Below are positions 33,151 through 42,424 of a DNA stretch of 47,020 bases, in pieces (position 1 is the first letter of the stretch; each line of letters starts with the position of its first letter). The DNA comes from Nitrososphaerota archaeon. Its GTDB lineage: Archaea; Thermoproteota; Nitrososphaeria; Conexivisphaerales; UBA164. The notes under the pieces are model-generated. The model saw nothing but the letters and a program-made list of their open reading frames with translations, did not search any database and was not told where the DNA came from. Location of the stretch: the NCBI GenBank assembly GCA_009903795.1, contig WYER01000006.1, positions 1 to 47,020 on the forward strand, in the 5' to 3' direction. The position numbers were made by a program, and so were the translations under genes.

Positions 33151-33612
33151 ATGCCAATAAGAAAAGCAACCGAATCGGACATCCAGAGTTTGACTAATAT
33201 GTTTACCAAAATGTATCAGCTAAACTCTGAATTTGATCCAATGCTTCAAGTTGTTGATGACCTAGGAGTTAAAGTAGAAAAAATGGTTAAAGAAGCGCTT
33301 GCTGATAAAAATTCCTTTATTTACGTTTATGAGGAAGAAGGCGAAATATGGGGAGCAGTAAAAATAAAGCTTGTAGACAGAGTGTTTTACGTGCCTCAGA
33401 TTGTTGCCCAAATAGAGGAATTTTACGTTCATCCCGCTAAGAGAAGGTCCACAATAGGCAGGCAGCTTATAGAGTACGCCGAAAGCGATCTAAGAAAGAT
33501 AGGAATAAAGGTCCTTATGGCAAGATTTCCTTCAAAGAACATTATAGCAACTTCATTTTATACAAAAAACGGTTTCAGAGAAGTTCACAACGAGTACGGC
33601 AAGCTCATTTAA
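33151..33612 (+). CDS. GNAT-family N-acetyltransferase
   Basis: 153 residues with the GNAT fold: IRKATESDIQSLTNMF at the start, VYEEEGEIWGAVKIKL as beta 2-3, IEEFYVHPAKRRSTIGRQLIEYAE as motif A for acetyl-CoA binding, and SFYTKNGFREVH near the end. It transfers an acetyl group to an unknown amine or protein N-terminus. The nitroreductase gene follows by 46 bp on the same strand. Confidence 0.85.
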   Translation: MPIRKATESDIQSLTNMFTKMYQLNSEFDPMLQVVDDLGVKVEKMVKEALADKNSFIYVYEEEGEIWGAVKIKLVDRVFYVPQIVAQIEEFYVHPAKRRSTIGRQLIEYAESDLRKIGIKVLMARFPSKNIIATSFYTKNGFREVHNEYGKLI

Positions 33613-33658
33613 AAATTTTCCCATAAGTTTAATTCTTCGTTTTTCTTTTTAATATTTA

Positions 33659-34165
33659 ATGGACGCTTTAGATGCTGTTATTACCAAAATAGAAGTGAGA
33701 GAATTTTCACCAGAAGAAGTACCATATGATGTTCAGAAAAAGGTTCTTGAAGCTGGCAGGATGGCGGGTAGCGCATATAATAGACAGCCCTGGGTTTTTA
33801 TATTGATAAACGATAAAGATCTCCTAAAAAAGGTTGCCGCTTTAGCAACCACGGGCCCTTATATTTCAAAAGCAGCTTTTGCCGTTGCAGTTTTTGTTGA
33901 TCCAAACAATCCGTTTCACATAATAGACGGCACAAGGGCTGTTCAGAACATGATGATAGCTGCCTGGTCACTTGGGCTTGGCTCTGTCTGGGTCGCAGGT
34001 CTGGAAAGGGAAAAAATAACAGAACTTCTTAAAGTTCCAAATAATCTTTACCTTTTAACTATAATACCTTTTGGAAAACCCGCAAAGAATTTTAAGGGAA
34101 AGAAGAGAAGGAAATCGTTAAAAGAAATTGCATACCTAAACTATTACGGCAACACACTTAAATAG
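33659..34165 (+). CDS. Nitroreductase-family flavoprotein
   Basis: 168 residues. VREFSPEEVPYDVQKKVLEAGRMAGSAYNRQPWVFI is the FMN-binding N-terminus of nitroreductases, and QNMMIAAWSLGLGSVWVAG and LTIIPFGKPA are the second half. These enzymes use FMN and NAD(P)H to reduce quinones, nitro compounds or enones. The substrate is unknown. It probably forms a small unit with the GNAT gene before it. Confidence 0.9.
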   Translation: MDALDAVITKIEVREFSPEEVPYDVQKKVLEAGRMAGSAYNRQPWVFILINDKDLLKKVAALATTGPYISKAAFAVAVFVDPNNPFHIIDGTRAVQNMMIAAWSLGLGSVWVAGLEREKITELLKVPNNLYLLTIIPFGKPAKNFKGKKRRKSLKEIAYLNYYGNTLK

Positions 34166-34269
34166 AAGGTCTAAAATTTTTTGCTATTTATTATCTTTAT
34201 ACTGTCACAAAAGGGTCAAAATAATTTTACAAAAAACTATATTTTTTAACTCTTTTAAAAAGTTTTGGA

Positions 34270-36762
34270 ATGATTGAATATGTTATAAAAAGGGACGGTA
34301 GGAAGGTTAAGTTTGACAGGAATAAAATAGTTGAAGCTGTATGGAAAGCCGAAAAGGCTGTAGGCATATTTGATAAAAAGATAGCAGAAGAAGTTGCTGA
34401 TGCAGTTATTCAGGAACTCGAAACGAAGGGCGGTACCCCGCACGTTGAAGAAATCCAGGATATAGTGGAAAAGAAGCTGATCGAAAAGAACCAGCCGAAG
34501 ATTGCAAAGGCATACATACTTTACAGAGAAAAAAGAACACAAATAAGGGAAGAAAAAAAGAAGATACTCGGCAAAAACGTAATAGACGAAGTAGATAAAG
34601 TATTCGACTTGAACGCTCTTAGGGTTTTAGCCAGCAGGTACCTCAAGCGGGATGAGAATGGCAAAATAATAGAATCTCCAAAGCAACTCTTCACAAGAGT
34701 TGCAGTTCATGTTGGATTGCCAGAGATACTTTTTGATCCTCGTGTTTACTCGAAGGATCCAGTTCAGCCAAAAGAAGTTGAACCTCTTGACGAAAGCGTT
34801 CCCATAAAAATAGGTAAGTACGAACTTAATGTCTTTCATAAGAGAGGACTAAAGGAACTATATGATAAGCTTAATGCAGAGGGTCACATTAAAGTAAAGT
34901 GGAGCGATCTTATAAAGATGCTCAACGATGATGAGTTCAAAAACGTTGAAGACATGATAGATAAGTTCTATAATCTTATGGTATCCAAGAAATTCATACC
35001 AAACACGCCAGCTCTTATAAACTTTGGCTCTCATTACGGCATGGGTTCAGCCTGCTTTGTGCTTGGTATCGAGGATTCTCTTGAAAGCATAATGGATACG
35101 CTAAAGCATGCAGCCCTTATCTTTCAAGCGGGTGGGGGAGTCGGTTACAATTTCAGCAAACTCAGGCCAGAAGGAGACGTAGTTAAGTCTACTGGCGGTA
35201 TAGCAAGCGGGCCAATAAGCTTCATGAAACTTTTTGATTTTATGACTGAAATAATAAAGCAGGGTGGCGTCAGGCGCGGCGCTAACATGGGCATACTTAA
35301 CATAAACCACCCTGATATACTTAAGTTCATAACAGCAAAGAAAGGCAATCAACAGCTAAGGAATTTCAACATCTCTGTCCTGATATTTCCCGATTTCTGG
35401 GACGCTTTTAACCAGGGTAAAAAATATCCTTTGGTTAACCCAAGGAACAACAAAATAGTAGGCGAAGTTGACCCGCTTCAGGTACTTGATCTTATAGCAT
35501 ATCAGGCATGGGAAAGCGCAGAGCCAGGCGTAATATATTTTGATAACGTTAATCGGTACAACCCGCTTCTTGACGTTCTTGGCCCTATAACAACTACCAA
35601 TCCGTGCGGAGAAGTGCTGCTGTACGAAAACGAGTCCTGTAACCTTGGTAGCATTAACGTATGGGCTTTTGTTAAGGAAAAAGAAGACGGTAGCGTTGAA
35701 TATGACTGGGAAGGCCTTAAAGAGACAGTTATGCTTGCAACAAGGTTCCTTGATAACGTGATTGAAATAAACAAATATCCGCTTAAAAGCATAGAAGAAA
35801 TGACAAAAAAGACAAGGAAAATTGGGCTTGGCGTAATGGGTGTGGCTGACCTACTGTTTGAGATGAAACTACCTTACGACAGTGAGGAAGGAAGGGCTTT
35901 TATGGAAAGGCTGATGGAGTTCATAAACTACTACTCCAAGGTTCAATCTGTTCAACTTGCCAAGGAAAGAGGTCCATTCCCGCTGTTTGAAAAAAGTAGC
36001 TATGCGAGAGGGGAAATGCCTTTTTCAGGTTTTTACGATAGGTCATCCTGGCACTTTGACTGGCAATCGTTAGTGGAGGACATAAAGAAAAATGGTATAA
36101 GAAACGCCTACACTACAGTAATAGCCCCGACCGGCAGCATATCCATGATTGCTGGAACAAGCAGCGGTATAGAACCCGTTTTTGCTCTTGTTTTTGAAAA
36201 AGATGTAACTGTAGGCACCTTTGAGTATATAGATCCTGTCTTTGAAAAAGTGATGAGAAAACTCGGAATACTAGATTCTGAGCTTTTAAATGATGTAGTA
36301 TCAAGGGGCGGAAAGCTAAAAGGAATAAACTATATACCGGAAGACATTAAAAGAGTGTTCGTAACAGCACTCGAAATAACGCCAGAAGATCACATAAGGG
36401 CTCTTGCGGCTTTCCAGAAATGGGTTGACAGTTCCATTTCAAAGACCATCAACATGCCTTCAAACATAACCCCTGAAGAAGTAAGACAGCTAATAATTAT
36501 GGCTCATGACCTAGGCGTAAAGGATCTTACAGTCTACAGGGACAAATCTATCAAGGTCCAGGTTCTAAAAGCGCCAGAAAAAAAGGATAAGGAAAAAGCG
36601 AAAGAAGAAAAAGAAGCGCCAAGAGTACAGATAACCGCTTTTGCAGGTAGCAGCATAGCAGCTGAACAGGAAACCTGTCCAGTATGCGGTTCAAAGCTAG
36701 TCTTTAAAGAAGGATGTGCCACTTGTCCTGTCTGTGGTTGGAGCGTGTGCGCTTCTGCTTGA
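34270..36762 (+). CDS. nrdJ: Adenosylcobalamin-dependent (class II) ribonucleotide reductase
   Basis: 830 residues. Residues 1-95 form an ATP-cone (YVIKRDGRKVKFDRNKIVEAVWKA). The barrel begins near 220, with a redox Cys in GMGSACFVLG, the radical/acid site TTNPCGEV (Asn, Cys, Glu), its partner Cys in ESCNLGSIN, and the phosphate loop IAPTGSISMIAG. A Lys/Glu-rich linker leads to a C-terminal ribbon with two CPVC motifs (about 803-825) that supplies reducing equivalents or binds zinc. It makes deoxyribonucleotides without oxygen and needs cobalamin. Length and architecture match archaeal class II enzymes. It is a single-gene unit, nearly touching the convergent DUF2070 gene. Confidence 0.95.
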   Translation: MIEYVIKRDGRKVKFDRNKIVEAVWKAEKAVGIFDKKIAEEVADAVIQELETKGGTPHVEEIQDIVEKKLIEKNQPKIAKAYILYREKRTQIREEKKKILGKNVIDEVDKVFDLNALRVLASRYLKRDENGKIIESPKQLFTRVAVHVGLPEILFDPRVYSKDPVQPKEVEPLDESVPIKIGKYELNVFHKRGLKELYDKLNAEGHIKVKWSDLIKMLNDDEFKNVEDMIDKFYNLMVSKKFIPNTPALINFGSHYGMGSACFVLGIEDSLESIMDTLKHAALIFQAGGGVGYNFSKLRPEGDVVKSTGGIASGPISFMKLFDFMTEIIKQGGVRRGANMGILNINHPDILKFITAKKGNQQLRNFNISVLIFPDFWDAFNQGKKYPLVNPRNNKIVGEVDPLQVLDLIAYQAWESAEPGVIYFDNVNRYNPLLDVLGPITTTNPCGEVLLYENESCNLGSINVWAFVKEKEDGSVEYDWEGLKETVMLATRFLDNVIEINKYPLKSIEEMTKKTRKIGLGVMGVADLLFEMKLPYDSEEGRAFMERLMEFINYYSKVQSVQLAKERGPFPLFEKSSYARGEMPFSGFYDRSSWHFDWQSLVEDIKKNGIRNAYTTVIAPTGSISMIAGTSSGIEPVFALVFEKDVTVGTFEYIDPVFEKVMRKLGILDSELLNDVVSRGGKLKGINYIPEDIKRVFVTALEITPEDHIRALAAFQKWVDSSISKTINMPSNITPEEVRQLIIMAHDLGVKDLTVYRDKSIKVQVLKAPEKKDKEKAKEEKEAPRVQITAFAGSSIAAEQETCPVCGSKLVFKEGCATCPVCGWSVCASA

Positions 36763-36764
36763 AT

Positions 36765-38420
36765 CTATATAACAATCGCAAGTACAAAAAGAGCACTTAT
36801 TGCTGCAAGATAATATTTTAAAAATTTTAAAGACAGACCCATAGCCTGTTTTAATTTGTTCAATCCTTCTTCTCCTATAACACTTATTTCGTTGTTCCAG
36901 ATTAAGAGGCTGGCTTCGACTTTTTCAAGATTTAAATCGGGTTTGTTCTTTATCATCTTTATTATTTTTTGGATATCTGTCAACTCACCAAACGCCCAGT
37001 ACCCTTTTCTGTTAGCAAGAGTTTTTATTGCATGTGTATCACTTGTTACAACAAGATAACCAGTGCTTTCGTATATAGCTTCGCGCACGTTTGGAAGAGC
37101 GTTGTTTGAATCAACATACAGGATCTTAAGTCTGGAATAACCATCAGAAAACTCTATCCTGTAAACGCCACATTTACCAACTTCTTCCATGTTGCTTGAA
37201 TCTAATTTTTCTACAGCAAAATAAAGTTCTTTTAAATCTGGTAAAGGAGTTTTAATTTTTAAAGGTTCATAAAAATCAACGTTGCCTACATAGCTCGAGA
37301 GGTTGCTGTGGGAATCCACAATAATAAGATCCTTTTTTCTTTTTTTATTCTCATTGTAAAGTATCTGCATAAAACCCATAGGAAAGTCGTCCATTGTAAT
37401 CTTTGGCATTGTTATCACTAAATCACAAACATCAGTTGATATGCCATGATATGCAAAGTACTTGCCTTCTTCTTTAAAGATCTTAAAAGCTTTTATAACT
37501 TTTTCTTCTGCGCCAGCATCCAGCTGTGCAATGTATTCCATCATTGATTTTTTGGACGGCAAGTTCATGTCGTGATTTGAAGCAGAATGAAGCACTATAA
37601 CATCATCGAACCCTTTTTTCTTAAAATGCTCAGCAATAACTTCTGTTATGTTGTAGCTTCCAACTCCTTTAAAGGGCCCCGGATGAACTGGAGGTATTAT
37701 TATACAGCTGCTTGAACCATCTTTTTTAAGTTTTATACAGTATGTTTTTGTTTTGATTTTTATCGAATTTGATTCAAGAAGTTTCTCGAATCCTTCGGTA
37801 TATTCCACCATCCATGCGTCAAGAACTCCCTGCGTTATTTTTGGAAGTTTTACTCCGAGCTTGTTTAATGCAATTCTGTCAACGCTATAATAAAAGGCAG
37901 CAGTTATTATGAGGGCTGCAATCCAGAAGTAAAGCTCAATGTAGTTAAAACTTTTTTCTATAGCTCTGTAGATTGGAAGTAACAGAAAAAAATAGTAAAA
38001 AAGCAGGCTTACTAGCGGTTCAAGACGCCCTTCAAGAAATTCTCCTCTTAAGATGACATAGGAAAAACTGAAAACTGCTGATAGGGCACTAATGTAAGAG
38101 TATAAAGGCTTTGACAAAAGCACCAAAATAACTGTAGCTAAAAAAGTTAACAAGAGGAAAAAAGAATGTGTTGCAGATACCCTTCTTATTGTGGAAAAAG
38201 ACACTCTTTTCCCTGTAAGGTAACGTAGTACTAGAAGATAAAAAATAACACTAACAAAACCAAAAGGTATAAGATAAAGATCTCCTTTATAAGCAAAAGT
38301 AATTATTATCTGAATTATTAAAAATAGTACAATGTGAAATGCAGGAAGAACAAACCTGTTAGAAGGTAAACTGAACACTATTTTAAATAATGTAGAAACA
38401 TTCTGATTTGTTTTTTGCAA
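36765..38420 (-). CDS. DUF2070 family membrane protein
   Basis: 551 residues. The N-terminal ~190 residues contain six or seven membrane helices. The C-terminal part is a soluble domain with IIPPVHPGPFKGVGSYN, HSASNHDMNLPSK, VDSHSNLSS and SDTHAIKT, a His/Asp-rich set suggesting a metal-dependent hydrolase, and a last hydrophobic segment closes the protein. This is the crenarchaeal DUF2070 architecture, whose function is unknown. The start is a TTG, 4 bp after the stop of the Sec61-beta gene, so the two are probably one transcript. Confidence 0.86.
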   Translation of the reverse strand: MQKTNQNVSTLFKIVFSLPSNRFVLPAFHIVLFLIIQIIITFAYKGDLYLIPFGFVSVIFYLLVLRYLTGKRVSFSTIRRVSATHSFFLLLTFLATVILVLLSKPLYSYISALSAVFSFSYVILRGEFLEGRLEPLVSLLFYYFFLLLPIYRAIEKSFNYIELYFWIAALIITAAFYYSVDRIALNKLGVKLPKITQGVLDAWMVEYTEGFEKLLESNSIKIKTKTYCIKLKKDGSSSCIIIPPVHPGPFKGVGSYNITEVIAEHFKKKGFDDVIVLHSASNHDMNLPSKKSMMEYIAQLDAGAEEKVIKAFKIFKEEGKYFAYHGISTDVCDLVITMPKITMDDFPMGFMQILYNENKKRKKDLIIVDSHSNLSSYVGNVDFYEPLKIKTPLPDLKELYFAVEKLDSSNMEEVGKCGVYRIEFSDGYSRLKILYVDSNNALPNVREAIYESTGYLVVTSDTHAIKTLANRKGYWAFGELTDIQKIIKMIKNKPDLNLEKVEASLLIWNNEISVIGEEGLNKLKQAMGLSLKFLKYYLAAISALFVLAIVI

Positions 38421-38424
38421 TTCT

Positions 38425-38592
38425 TTACACTGGTTTCAGTATAAGAAGAACTATTGAAATGACTATAAAGCTTATCGTTAAAGCCAAAATAGCTGTAGGT
38501 GTTACTTTTATTCCCGGTTGGTCAGTGTTGTAAAATGAAATAAGCCCAGCGCTAGACATTGGCATAACAGTTTTTTTCTTTTTAGAGCTCAT
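38425..38592 (-). CDS. Preprotein translocase subunit Sec61-beta (SecG)
   Basis: 55 residues from the ATG at 38590-38592; a start 15 nt further upstream would add residues foreign to the family. The N-terminus is SSKKKKTVMPMSSAGLISFYN, followed by DQPGIKVTPTAIL and one tail-anchor helix (LTISFIVISIVLLIL). This is the archaeal Sec61-beta pattern (MPMSSAGLI and PGIKV.P). It forms the small subunit of the SecYEbeta protein-conducting channel in the membrane. It precedes the DUF2070 gene. Confidence 0.92.
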   Translation of the reverse strand: MSSKKKKTVMPMSSAGLISFYNTDQPGIKVTPTAILALTISFIVISIVLLILKPV

Positions 38593-38793
38593 TGAAAAAA
38601 TTATCAAAAATCGCCCTATATATTTTTTTCTATTAGGTTAAATCATCTTTAGCGCTCACAAATTTTAAAGAATTATTAAAATCCTTTTAGATTCCTGAAT
38701 CAATCATCAAGCTTGATTTTATAAAAGTTGTTGTTTTAAATTGGTACTGGCTTTTAGGTTTCTGCATTTCCTTTCAGCAACTATTTTAATACT

Positions 38794-39615
38794 TTATCTT
38801 TTACTTGCCAACAGGTTAAAATCTTCTTCGGTCAGTCTCCATCCCATAGCTCCTGCATTTTCTTTTATGTGTTCAAGCTTTTCAGCTTTAGGTATTGCTA
38901 TAACGGGTTCCCTGTATATCAACCAGTTAAGCGCAACCTGCGCGGCTGTCTTACCGTACTTTTTTCCTATTTCTATCAAGTATTTGTCACTGGCTAAAGC
39001 ACCCTTTTCTAGAGGCGTGTAAGCTATAAGGGTTATCTTTTCTTTCTCGCAGTAAGGCAAAAGTTCCTTTTCTGGTTCCCTGTACCATAAGCTGTACCTG
39101 ACTTCATCAGCAACTATATCGCTTCTTGGCATTTCTTCTCTTGCCTTTTTTAGCAGTTGAAGGTCAAAGTTGCTGACACCTGCATACCTGATCTTACCTT
39201 TGTCTATCAATTCTTGCATCGCAGATAAAGTTTCTCTTAAAGGCACTCTTTCGCTTGGCCAGTGTATCAAATAAAGATCTATGTAGCTCAAAGAGAGCCT
39301 CCTCAACGATCTTTCAGCAGCCTGCAGCACCTGTTCCCTTTCCAAATGCGTATACCAGACTTTGCTTATTATGAAAACATCATCTCTCCCAAAATTTTTT
39401 ATTGCCTCCCCTACTAGTTCCTCAGTGTGTCCCTGCGCGTAAAATTCAGCAGTGTCGATAAGCCACATTCCGTTTTCCACAGCATACCTTATGGCTTCAA
39501 CCCATTCTCTATCTTTTGAGTAATCAGGCATCGTTTTTCCTCCTATTCCCCACGTTCCCAATCCTATTGTAGGAACCATATCGTCGCCTAATTTTTTGAG
39601 ATCCTTAAAACTCAT
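38794..39615 (-). CDS. Aldo/keto reductase
   Basis: 273 residues with the AKR (beta/alpha)8 signatures: IGLGTWGIGG, IDTAEFYAQG (Asp and Tyr), IISKVWYTH (Lys), YIDLYLIHWPS (His), AGVSNFD and the nucleotide-binding AIPKAEKLEHIKENAGA. It reduces aldehydes or ketones with NADPH. The substrate is unknown. The start is an ATG and the gene is a single unit. Confidence 0.92.
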   Translation of the reverse strand: MSFKDLKKLGDDMVPTIGLGTWGIGGKTMPDYSKDREWVEAIRYAVENGMWLIDTAEFYAQGHTEELVGEAIKNFGRDDVFIISKVWYTHLEREQVLQAAERSLRRLSLSYIDLYLIHWPSERVPLRETLSAMQELIDKGKIRYAGVSNFDLQLLKKAREEMPRSDIVADEVRYSLWYREPEKELLPYCEKEKITLIAYTPLEKGALASDKYLIEIGKKYGKTAAQVALNWLIYREPVIAIPKAEKLEHIKENAGAMGWRLTEEDFNLLASKR

Positions 39616-39789
39616 ACATTATGCAATGAGGTTCAAAATCTTAAACTTTTTTAGCGCAAGATATGGGTTTTAATGTTTATGTAAATTATATACAATCTTA
39701 CAATTTAATAATGGTAAAGCGCATTATAAGTTAAATTCATTAAAAAATCTATCGATATGCTTGTTTTTAAACCTGCGTACACAGAGTGT

Positions 39790-39920
39790 AAGGATCAAAC
39801 CAAGGAAGCAGACTGATAGGACATGAGTAAAACGAGGAAATCATAGAAATGAAAGATTCTTGCGCGTTCAAAAACCTGCCATCTTGTTGGTTGGCATGAA
39901 ATGTGCATTTTTATCGTAAA
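39790..39920 (+). pseudogene. Small relic of the IS481-like transposase
   Basis: A short stretch aligns with the element at 31911-32842. GATCAAACCAAGGAAGCAGACTG corresponds to the region before its core, and CATCTTGTTGGTTGGCATGA matches CACGTTGATTGGCACGA, which codes the DWHE catalytic block. No frame is intact. The rest of the 39616-40456 gap shows AT-rich sequence without a recognisable gene. Confidence 0.45.
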
Positions 39921-40421
39921 ATATTAGTTCTTAAGAGAACAAAACCAAAAATGGGATTGGCGTACCAGTTCGCAACCACATCTTTTGTAACCAATAAGAA
40001 AATTTAAGTGAATTTTTGGAACTTGGCACGTTTGATTAATTAAATTGATCGTCCTAAGCTATTTTTAAAGGAAAGCTGCTCATAAAAAACTGTTAATGTG
40101 AGAGATTCCTCATAAAATCAATGTTTTGATCTACCAATAGTAAAGGCAGGGTATTTACAAAAGTTTAAACCTTTGCCGCTTATGGCTTAGGTTGAAACAA
40201 AGAATAACCTTTTATATGTCATTTACCTTTTTACGTTACAAGCAAGTCAACTTATAGCTGGGCTTTTGAGCCTGCTCATGAACAAGTTTATTATTTTAAA
40301 GTATTTCAAAGGTGCTATCATATCTCATGTTTCATATTGAGTAAAACCAGTCAATGGTGTAGCCCTTTAGGCGTCGAGGAACATTAGGCCCATTCAAGAT
40401 AGAGAAGATGTCAGAGAAAGG

Positions 40422-40430
40422 TTTTTATTT
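40422..40430 (+). promoter_or_regulatory. TATA box of the LSm gene
   Basis: TTTTTATTT is centred about 31 nt before the ATG at 40457. Transcription would start near 40452, so the earlier in-frame TTG (40430) would lie upstream of the transcript start and cannot be used. Confidence 0.45.
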
Positions 40431-40456
40431 TGAGAAATTTATCTCTCATGCGATTG

Positions 40457-40720
40457 ATGCAAAATTTAAAACCTTTTCAAATAGAAACGGGAAAAAAGCC
40501 TATGGAAGAGCTTCTAAAACTGATTGGAAGTCCTGTATTGGTTAAACTGAAAAACGGGATGAGCTATAAAGGGAACCTTGTAAAGATAGATAACTATATG
40601 AACATATATCTTCAGAATGCGGAAGAATATGACGATAACGAAAAACAGATAGCATCTTATGGCGATATAATAATAAGGGGTAACAACATACTTTATGTTA
40701 TCAACCCATCGCTTGCCTGA
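40457..40720 (+). CDS. LSm/SmAP RNA-binding protein
   Basis: 87 residues from the ATG at 40457, chosen because the TATA box excludes the earlier TTG; ATG 40448 is an alternative. The Sm1 motif is VLVKLKNGMSYKGNLVKIDNYMNIYLQNAEE and the Sm2 motif DIIIRGNNILYVI. Archaeal Sm proteins form heptameric rings that bind U-rich RNA in RNA processing. The 3' end overlaps the convergent methyltransferase gene by 28 bp. Confidence 0.9.
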   Translation: MQNLKPFQIETGKKPMEELLKLIGSPVLVKLKNGMSYKGNLVKIDNYMNIYLQNAEEYDDNEKQIASYGDIIIRGNNILYVINPSLA

Positions 40721-41427
40721 TTGTTTCTGTTCAAGTCCAGAACGTTTAAAATATCTCTGAAGAACCCTAAAAGCGTTAACATATCACGTTCGTCTTCAAG
40801 CTTGTTGAGGGCTATATCTCTGTACAGCTTAATTACCCTGTAGGCTCTTTCTTCTTCAAGCTCTACAATTTTTGCTATACTTCTAATGTAGTTTATTAGC
40901 GCATCAACTTCTTCCCGTGGCACGTTTACCTTTTTGATCCTAGTTTTTCTGTTCATAGTCGTCCAGACGTAAAGCAGTATTGCGAGGCTGTGTGAGATGT
41001 TTAGAGCTGGATATTCTTCGCTAGTTGGTATCCTAATAAGATCGTCACATTTCATTATTTCTTCGTTTGTCAATCCGGTAGTATCCCTGCCAAGTATCAG
41101 AAGAACTTTTCTGTGTTTTAAAGCATTTTTAAATGATTCCTCTGGATACCTAGCCCGTCTTATAACAGTCCTCCAGTCCTTGCTTGCCCTTGCTGAAGTA
41201 GCTATTCTGTAATCATATTCTTTCAAAGCCTCGTCAAACTCCATAATTTTTGCGTTTTTCAGTATATAACCTGCATGTGAAGCAAACCTGTAAGCTATTT
41301 CCGGTATCTTTTTTTTACCAGTTATAATTAGATCTTTAATTCCAAAGTTAGCCATGGTCCTTGCAACGTAACCTATGTTTATTCCATATTGGGGTTCAAC
41401 CAACATAACCGCTAGCTGGCTTTTCAT
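40693..41427 (-). CDS. TrmJ-like SPOUT RNA methyltransferase
   Basis: 244 residues from the ATG at 41425-41427, whose ATGA overlaps the stop of the phosphatase gene. An upstream in-frame start at 41460 would lie 37 bp inside that gene and adds only a basic tail. Motifs are VMLVEPQYGINIGYVARTMANFG, LILGRDTTGLTNEEI and IPTSEEYPALNISHSLAIL, the trefoil-knot SAM site of the TrmH/TrmJ group. Archaeal TrmJ methylates the 2'-O of C32 in tRNA. A C-terminal helical part follows. Translation is coupled to the upstream phosphatase. Confidence 0.88.
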   Translation of the reverse strand: MKSQLAVMLVEPQYGINIGYVARTMANFGIKDLIITGKKKIPEIAYRFASHAGYILKNAKIMEFDEALKEYDYRIATSARASKDWRTVIRRARYPEESFKNALKHRKVLLILGRDTTGLTNEEIMKCDDLIRIPTSEEYPALNISHSLAILLYVWTTMNRKTRIKKVNVPREEVDALINYIRSIAKIVELEEERAYRVIKLYRDIALNKLEDERDMLTLLGFFRDILNVLDLNRNNQASDGLIT

Positions 41428-41984
41428 TGCACTAAGGCGCCTCTTTGTTCTTTTAACCATTTTTCATAAGCATAAACACACTCTTCCTGTAGTTTGTCAG
41501 AAACAGAGCCTTTTCTAAGTTCCCTCAATTTTCTCAGCGCATTTTCTGCGTTAATTCCATATTTATATATAAGGTAGCACGAAAGGACCATTCCTGTTCT
41601 CCCAAGCCCAGCGCTGCAATGAACAAGGGTTTTTCTTTTATTTTTTTGATAATTTTCAACGGCCAGCACGGCCTTGTGAATAATTTCAGGCCTTTGGGGT
41701 AGTCCGTTTTTCATAGGAATACGAACGTTTTCCATACCATCATAATCAAGGTTTTTCTCTGTCAAGTTAACTACTGCTTCTATCCCTTTTTTCTTTATCC
41801 ATCTTACGGCCCTTTTTCCATAAGGAATACCGGAAGCATAAACGTAACCATCAAAGTGAGAAAAGTTTGAAGGTTTTCCTACAACAAAACTCAATACCAT
41901 TCTAAAAATGTCAGAAGCTTTTAACTGAACTCGTTTGAAAAAGCTTAGATCATATGATTGGCAAAGGCTTTTTTCTTTCAACAT
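41424..41984 (-). CDS. Dual-specificity/tyrosine protein phosphatase
   Basis: 186 residues. The CX5R loop VHCSAGLGRTGM (C123, R129) and the upstream general-acid region around IPMKNGLPQRPEII place it among compact archaeal protein tyrosine/dual-specificity phosphatases. DGYVYASGIPYGKRAVRWIKKKGIEAVVNLT is the usual N-terminal part. The first ~40 residues are less typical, and a start at Met-29 is possible. It overlaps the TrmJ-like gene by 4 bp, so the two proteins are made together. Confidence 0.88.
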   Translation of the reverse strand: MLKEKSLCQSYDLSFFKRVQLKASDIFRMVLSFVVGKPSNFSHFDGYVYASGIPYGKRAVRWIKKKGIEAVVNLTEKNLDYDGMENVRIPMKNGLPQRPEIIHKAVLAVENYQKNKRKTLVHCSAGLGRTGMVLSCYLIYKYGINAENALRKLRELRKGSVSDKLQEECVYAYEKWLKEQRGALVQ

Positions 41985-42054
41985 TTATCATTAATAAAAA
42001 GTAAACGTTTTAAACTATTGCTATTTTTGTGAACTATTCTGACCTTAAATTCAT

Positions 42055-42165
42055 AGCTCCCTAATTCATCTATACGCTTACATAGAGTACACTTGCAAAG
42101 CATTCCATCAGTTTGGCAAAATCATCCTTAGCTTCTCGCCTGCGTCCTACAAGCAAAGCCAATTT
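42055..42165 (-). pseudogene. TnpB 3'-end relic (same family as 26304-27570)
   Basis: TTCATCTATACGCTTACATA at 42066-42085 and the following stretch to CATCCTTAGC...CGCCTGCGTCCTAC align with the C-terminal codons of the TnpB copy at 26304. The zinc finger and everything before it are deleted, but the element's 5'-end motif is kept at 42225-42242. The rest of the 41985-42424 gap holds the proteasome promoter. Confidence 0.55.
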
Positions 42166-42224
42166 TGGCATCAATAATTCTTTAATAAAAAAATCTAATA
42201 GGTTATCAAAAGCTAGCTGAAGAT

Positions 42225-42242
42225 GGACTTTCACCCCCTAAC
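42225..42242 (-). repeat. Conserved 5'-end motif of the TnpB element, copy 2
   Basis: GGACTTTCACCCCCTAAC matches 27628-27645 at 15 of 18 positions and marks the outer end of this internally deleted element, about 190 bp from the TnpB 3' end. Confidence 0.4.
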
Positions 42243-42370
42243 TTATTATGCGTTAAGATAATTAAGCTCAGATCAGAATAGATACATTCTCAGGAAAGAG
42301 CATTTTAAAAATCGATTTTTTAGTAGAAAAATCGATAAATAAAAACAGTTAATACATGGGTTTTAAAATT

Positions 42371-42419
42371 TATATAAAAAATTTTAAAAAGCCCAGATTT
42401 AATTATAATGTTAGGTGAA
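42371..42419 (+). promoter_or_regulatory. Promoter and Shine-Dalgarno of the proteasome/exosome operon
   Basis: TATATAAAAA at 42371-42380 is the likely TATA box, and AGGTGA at 42413-42418 is a Shine-Dalgarno sequence 6 nt before the ATG at 42425. This transcript therefore has a leader of about 25 nt, unlike the many leaderless genes of the window. The site also favours the ATG at 42425 over the TTG just before it. Confidence 0.5.
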
Positions 42420-42424
42420 TTTTG

